Source: Tetrapyrgos nigripes (lineage: Eukaryota > Basidiomycota > Agaricomycetes > Agaricales > Campanellaceae). Taken from it: a DNA stretch of 64,000 nucleotides. The stretch covers positions 248,001 to 312,000 of the forward strand of contig JAACJM010000034.1 in NCBI GenBank assembly GCA_013368315.1, given 5' to 3'. This document shows, piece after piece, positions 58,443 to 64,000 of the stretch. Position 1 is the stretch's first letter. Every line of letters starts with the position of its first letter. The position numbers were made by a program, and so were the translations under genes. A model generated the notes under the pieces. The model did no database searches. It worked only from the letters and a program-made list of their open reading frames with translations, and was not told the origin of the DNA.

Positions 58443-59063
58443 GATACATCTAGGGTTCGGAAAGTCCGGTTCAGTCCGGTTCAGCGCCAAATTTTTTGAA
58501 CGCTGGACCGGACTTCACGTCCACTGAACTTCGGTCCAGTTCAAGTCCAGGTAAGGTTCGGACGCGTCCGAACTTTTTCTGTCTCCGAGATAGCCGAATG
58601 ACTTTCTCTGACCAATGTAGCAACGAGTTTGAGTAGTTATCTGTATGGGAAATAATACTTCTAGGCCGTTGATGACAAAAGACCGGCCAAAGCACAGAAA
58701 AAGGAAGTATACAGAAACTGCTCTGCAATCCAGCTCAGAGAGGGATGTTTCTGCGTCCATTAAATGCCCAAGTGCTCTACCAAAATAGAATATAATTGCA
58801 CAGACATGAATACAGAGTGGTCATCAAACATCAAAGAAATCAAGTCCTGGGGACCACGTTCCAGTCAGAAATGCATTACAAGTTCAGTGCGTTCGGACGC
58901 GTTCGAGCATGTTCAGTAAATTTCAGAATTTGCTGGACCGCGGACTGAACTTGCGATCCGGTCCATAAAATTCTTGAACTTTGAACTGGACTTTCGGTCC
59001 AGTCCAGTAAAGTTCAGCTCAGACCAAAGTCCAGGACTGAACTTTCCGAACCCTAGATACATC
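58443..59063. mobile_element. hAT-type MITE with 8-bp target duplication
   Basis: The element 58451-59055 (605 bp) has termini TAGGGTTCGGAAAGTCC and the inverse complement TAGGGTTCGGAAAGTTC. It is flanked on both sides by GATACATC, an exact 8-bp duplication (58443-58450 and 59056-59063). The interior is rich in GGTTCAGTCC-like subterminal repeats and has no transposase. Eight-bp duplications and TAGGG ends are hallmarks of hAT elements. Confidence 0.9.
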
Positions 59064-61122
59064 ACGGTAGGCTTCGTGCGACAGCATATTACATGGTCCT
59101 GTTCATCGGTGCTGTGATAGGTTATGGCTGGTGTATGAAAGAGGTTACACATAGTATTTCAGCGCCATTGATCCTACAGTTCAACTACAGTTTTTCAGTG
59201 AGGCTTGACCCAATCCTATCATCTGTCTTATTTATACTTCTGATTTATATATACACACATCTGAATAGATCGTCGTGTATATCATCAGTCTGCCTAGGGG
59301 AGACTACTTCTGACTCTTTCTTTGATAGTCGGCCTCTCAGCAATCCTCTTCCTCAGTGCCGTTCAAACTGTCACTGTCAATCTCGTCCTAACACAGACTC
59401 GGCTCATCCAGATGTAGCAAGGATTCAGCAAGGAAGTAGCAAGGACATAGCACAGTCACGAGAGTAGATTACAAAGTTCCCTCATGTTGGTTGCACATCA
59501 AAGTTGGGTCAATGAGGCCTTGATTTCGCTGACAACAACCTTTGGTATATTTGAGGAAAGGACCAGATTGACTTACTCGCCAGTTGACTGACCCTGACAG
59601 AATCCTGTACATTTGACCATGAGGCAGTAATCACCATAAGAACTGGGATGCTTGAAGACAGATTTTGGATAGAAGTCTGGGGAATTTGGATAGGGAGGGC
59701 TTGGAGGAGGAGGGCTGCTGGGAGGTAGTGTTGATACACTGTACAAAATCACCATATACATACTTAGATTTTGGTCCATAATATCAGTTTTGATGTTCTT
59801 TTAAGGGAATAAGAGGACTAGGGTGAGCCCTGAACTGCTAGTTAAGACCTAGTGGGACTAGAAAACAACGGTACAATAATATTAAGTGCTTATGGATGGA
59901 GAAACAACTCATTCTAAGTACTATGATAGATATGTATGGGTTGGAGTTATGATAGCAGACCCACCAAATAATAAAGATAGCCTACAAAGGCTTTCAAATC
60001 CTATTATAACAACTAGTACTGCTAGCATGATCTAAAGGGACAGTGAAGTGTAAGATAGCCCCTATTCGCAGGCATAGGAACACATAGGCAGCACAATCCT
60101 CAGCCAAAAGGTTGATCAGAGAAGACAGCACTAAGATCGGACATGCAGGCAAGCACGCTAGGTCTAGATCTATGTATCAGCAAATCCCATAGTACTAAGA
60201 TGGCTTTGAAGGAGTCTTAAGTATCTGTAAAAGGTACACGTGGATAAAAGTAGGACAAAGTATATATGTACAGGATCCCAGAGAGTTCAGCTATCCATCG
60301 GTACAGAGGGGATAGTGAGATATAAGGGACAGAAGTGCTAAGTTGCAGTACATCCAAACAATTGGAATACAACCCAAATGGGTAACAGTATTTCTGGATA
60401 AGGATAAATCTATTAGTAAGTGTCTAGCTAGGCGTTGAAAGTGTTGAAGGATGAATAAGTATGTGAACAGGACTGCAGAAGAGCTGGACTCATATGTAGG
60501 ACTAAGTAGTAGACTGTTGGCAATGCATAGTGTCACAACCTGCTACAGTTCTTTGTCCTCCTTCTTCTTCTACTTCATTATTGAACCCATTTTCTGACCA
60601 TTCATCTATTGCATTTCCTCGATAACCCTTTTAAACCTTATATTACTGACTTCGAACCTTATAGAACCTGTCAAACTCTATAATAACTGTCAATCAATCT
60701 TCCATTCCATTAATCCTATCTTTACCCTACATTTCTCCACTTTCTCCTACGTTTCTCCTATTTCTCCTATCTTTCTCCTATCACTTATTCATTGTTCTTC
60801 TATATAAACCACTAGACATTCTAGCTAGTCCTTTAGTTCATTCACTTTGTCTCTGCTCCATACCAGTACTACACAGTGTAGAGCATAGTCAGCCTACTCC
60901 TTTCTCTTTCTTTATCTCTATCTCTCAATCAATCGCTTTGTATTTGTCTTCAAACTGTGTGACTTGGGTGGTTTGCTATCGAGTGTATCAGCAACCTTGA
61001 CACATAGAATGCATATAAAGCAAGATTGGAGAAAAGGAAAAGGAAAACTGAATGGAACAAAGAAACTACAAGAAAGCCCTACGCCCCTAGTGTAAGGATG
61101 CATATGAGGGACCTAGTGGTCA
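59064..61122. other. AT-rich intergenic, no gene recognised
   Basis: Two kilobases with short open frames only. A pyrimidine-rich stretch with repeated TTCTCCTA runs through 60540-60800. Confidence 0.4.
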
Positions 61123-61879
61123 TACAGTAGCTGCAAAAATTGATGCCACTACCAAATTTGGAAAGTGGCTGTGTTGACGCGTCATCCCTCCTTCTCCTCA
61201 TCGTACCCAGCCTCTACAGCACAATAGAACCTCGTAATACACCTAAGAAAGTTGTAGGCAGCTAGTAGCTACTATTCTCTACTGTAATATTAAAAAAGAT
61301 CTGTGAGAAACTACAGGGTGCTGCCTAGGTTAGGAAAAAGAAATAATAGGGCTGTTCTCAGCACTCCTCCCTAATGAGCTTCCAAATAGGGAGTAAAAAG
61401 CTGTCTATAGACTGGAAGAGTCATTCCCTTCCACCCAAATAGAAAACCGGAGCTGTACAATGACTGAGGAAGGCCGGGTATCCACTGCTGGGCTGTATGA
61501 TTCCTCAGAGAGTGTGGATCAAGTTCCGAGATAGCCAATGAGTCTGGGAGCTCTAGAAAGGTGCCTTGAAGATCTATCAGTCAATTCCTAGTAACTAGAC
61601 ACCAGGTTTGAGAGCAAGAGCCATCAACAAGGTTGCTGATGAACAGGAAGAGCATTTTACTGTGTCTGCCCATTGCAGCGCTATTGTATCTGTTTTTATG
61701 TATCCTTTTTGTTATTATAGTAGGTAATAGCAGTTACTAGCTGCCTACAACTTTCTTAGGTGTATTATGAGGCTCTACTGTACTATAGAGGCTGGGTACG
61801 ATGAGGAGAAGGAGGGATGATGCGTCCACACAGCCACTTTCCAAATTTGGTAGCGGCATCAATTTTCGCAGCTACTGTA
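61123..61879. mobile_element. TA-flanked element with about 170-bp inverted repeats (Tc1/mariner-pogo-like)
   Basis: The ends begin CAGTAGCTGC and are flanked by TA on both sides, as for Tc1/mariner/pogo insertion. Left arm 61125 to about 61300 and right arm about 61710-61877 are inverted copies, roughly 90% alike, both carrying ACCAAATTTGG and CCTCCTTCTCCTCATCGTAC. The 400-bp centre encodes no transposase. Total 753 bp without the TA. Confidence 0.85.
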
Positions 61880-63394
61880 AGTGGAGCGTTCTGAGTCATA
61901 GATGCAATGCTTGCTAACTGGGATGGTACACGAAACACCAGATGGCTTACAAAGAGGACTAAAGAAAGTTCCTATGAATATTTAGATAATATTGGACAGT
62001 TTCTGTATACCTAATAAGCAAGTCTTTACTTATGAGGAAATAGATAGAACTTGCTAACAGACTTTTTGATTTGTTTTGTATTTTCTCTACATACCTTTCA
62101 GTGGACATCAAAAAGAAATAAGTAACTGTATAGTTGTAGCTGTGAGTAGTATAAAAGGACCAGATATTACGAGTAGCTACCCAAGCCATGTACTGTAGAG
62201 TATCGGATCTCACTAGCAATAGTAGAGGACGTGAAACATGGACTAAAGCTTCTAAACAAACTTAACTGCACTCTCTACAAGTATAAACATTGTGTTGGAT
62301 ATAATAGAGTTTAAATTGAACATTTTGTGGTTATAACTGTGATCTTTGTGTTGACCTTTGGTCTATTAAGTGTCAAGAGTGTTTGATTTTAAGGCAACTG
62401 TGGCCTACAAGTGTTTGATTTGGGACTCGTTGATCCCCTTGGTGTTAAACTTGTGTTTATCGTGTTGCACACTAACTTCATTGAAAAACCCTGATCAAAA
62501 GTACTTATAGTACAAGTAAACTGGGATTTTGAGTACTGTCTACTTGGAACACTCATCTCATTTACATTTGTATAAGGTTTTGTGTTTGGGTGTAGCTCCT
62601 AGCACTTGATTACAAAAACCACCTATTAGCATGCTGGCTGGGGATTTTGAATGAGCCTCTGGCTCTGGTTTAATTGAAGAAGCCATGGAGAGGGTGTTGT
62701 CAGAACTAGGTGAGTGGGTGGGGCTTGGAATAGATGGACGAGCCTCTGATTCAACAGGTGGATGGACAGGGCCATGTTGAATGTGTTTTTGGCTTGAGGG
62801 CATGCCAGGTGAAGCACTCAGGATAGTTTTCTGGCATTTGAGCCAACTGAAAAGAGATTAGACTGTAGAAATGTCAAGGTTGTCGATACACTCAATAACC
62901 ACCCAAGTCACACAATATGAGAAGACAAGTTACAAGTGAATAGAGAGAGAGAGAGAGAGAGAGATAGAGTAGTAAGCAGACTAGGCTCTACACTGCGTAG
63001 TAATAGTACGGAGCGGAGATGAAGTGAACGAACTAAGGAGTAAGTTACAAAGATAGCGGGTATATAAGTAATATGTGAACAGATGGGAAGAAGTAGGTAA
63101 TAATAAACGGTACCATGTGGAGATGTCAAGGATGAGAGAATAGTAAGTTAAATATGGATAGATGAAGGTACTGGATCATAAAGAATGATTGACAATGGGA
63201 ACGTCCGTGGAGATAGGAAGCGGAGGAAATAAGTATGTGAGTCATAGATCTGGGAAGATGGTAACTATAGACGATGATGGGAAACGGTTGATGTTTATGG
63301 GTTTAAAAGTAAATAGAGTGGGGAATGAGTAGTAAAAAGGAAAAGAATAGAAAAGAAATGAATAGGCAGGGTGATTCGTGACAATATCCCCTTT
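61880..63394. other. Intergenic with GA microsatellite
   Basis: A GA dinucleotide run lies at about 62942-62963. Short open frames on the - strand (62558-62817) are Ser/Pro-rich without recognisable domains. No gene is supported. Confidence 0.4.
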
Positions 63395-63886
63395 TTAAGA
63401 CGAGCTTTCACCGGAGCTCGGGAGCCAGTCTGACCAGTGTTTGGCCCATTGTTCGCGAAGTCGTTTGTCCAGCTCCCGCTGTTCTGGCCAATAGTCGGTT
63501 AAGTCGTCGGGTTCGCCCCATCCCATGACGTTGGTCACAGAACCCCAGCCCGATCCATCCCATCCATTGTTGTTGTCGTTTTGTAGGATGATGTGTGCAC
63601 CCCATATGCTGCCGTCTCCCCATCCAAGGTTCCCTCTGTGCTCTGCTCGTAGAGATGTCCGATGAACTACACATGTAGCTCTATGTCCTCTTCCCAATCT
63701 ACACTGCCCTGGTCCGTCCTCCCCTCCCCATGTGCAACGTTTGCATCCATTGTGAGGTCCTTGGTGTTGCTTTGAGAGTTGACATTGACGTCCTGAGCAT
63801 CGTCCGTATGTGCAACGTCCCCCATTAGTTGGGCGTGTGAGGGGTGAGTTCTGAGTGGTGGGGATGGTAGAGGAAGCGGTTGACAT
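63395..63886 (-). CDS. Small Cys/His-repeat protein (unknown function)
   Basis: Single-exon frame of 163 residues starting MSTASSTIPTTQ. After a Ser/Thr-rich head come two similar Cys/His units: CTYGRCSGRQCQLSKQHQGP and CTWGGEDGPGQCRLGRGH. Each has Cys, QC, L and His at matching spacing, suggesting a metal-binding repeat. A Gly/Trp/Asn-rich middle and a charged tail with repeated Trp follow. No signal peptide or membrane helix. Not recognised as any known family; could be a lineage-specific gene or transposon cargo. The window ends 114 bp past its start codon. Confidence 0.5.
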   Translation of the reverse strand: MSTASSTIPTTQNSPLTRPTNGGRCTYGRCSGRQCQLSKQHQGPHNGCKRCTWGGEDGPGQCRLGRGHRATCVVHRTSLRAEHRGNLGWGDGSIWGAHIILQNDNNNGWDGSGWGSVTNVMGWGEPDDLTDYWPEQRELDKRLREQWAKHWSDWLPSSGESSS

Positions 63887-64000
63887 TGTGGTAGTGGGAA
63901 TACGAGTGGTTGTTGTTTGACTGGTAGTAGTGAACTGTTGTTCTATTGTTCTTCCCCCTGGTGTGGCATCCTTTTATAGTTGTTGCCAGGTAGTGTCGTA

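Overview
The window is nuclear DNA of a filamentous basidiomycete, most likely an Agaricomycete. The genes are intron-dense (GT-AG introns of about 45-110 nt, many exons under 150 nt). They include an Agaricomycete-style paralogous multi-pass membrane family, a BTB protein and a MAD1-type checkpoint protein. Transposon debris is abundant. There is no prokaryotic signature.

Layout. 1.2-4.5 kb: an intradiol ring-cleavage dioxygenase and a short-chain dehydrogenase, both +. 4.6-9.3 kb: the spindle-checkpoint gene MAD1 (-), interrupted by a long low-complexity stretch. 9.5 kb: tRNA-Ser(AGA). 10.6-11.0 kb: three copies of a 155-bp tandem repeat. 13.6-15.7 kb: cytochrome P450 'A' (-). 16-27 kb: a repeat-rich block holding a decayed chromodomain Ty3/gypsy LTR retrotransposon (20.3-26.6 kb). 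27.5-46.0 kb: a probable secondary-metabolism region. 50-57 kb: a BTB/POZ protein, an aquaporin-like channel with altered NPA boxes, and a GH47 alpha-mannosidase. 58-64 kb: a hAT-type MITE with an 8-bp duplication, a TA-flanked element with long terminal inverted repeats, and a small Cys/His-repeat protein.

The most interesting part is 29.6-46.0 kb. It holds an isocyanide synthase fused to a TauD-type Fe/2-oxoglutarate dioxygenase (34.4-37.0 kb), a DMATS-type aromatic prenyltransferase (31.1-33.1 kb), a two-domain rhodanese (29.6-30.8 kb), cytochrome P450 'B' diverging from the isocyanide synthase (37.4-39.6 kb), an MFS exporter-like transporter (41.4-43.1 kb) and a multi-pass membrane protein (44.5-46.0 kb). 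This enzyme set predicts a prenylated aromatic (for example indole) isocyanide, comparable in logic to cyanobacterial hapalindole-type pathways but built from fungal enzymes. The rhodanese might tune isocyanide/isothiocyanate chemistry or protect against it. P450 B and the membrane protein each have a paralogue to the left (13.6 and 27.5 kb), so part of the locus seems duplicated around the retrotransposon.

Exon joins were made by eye from reading frame, splice consensus and family motifs. Gene limits are best estimates. Nothing could be searched against databases.
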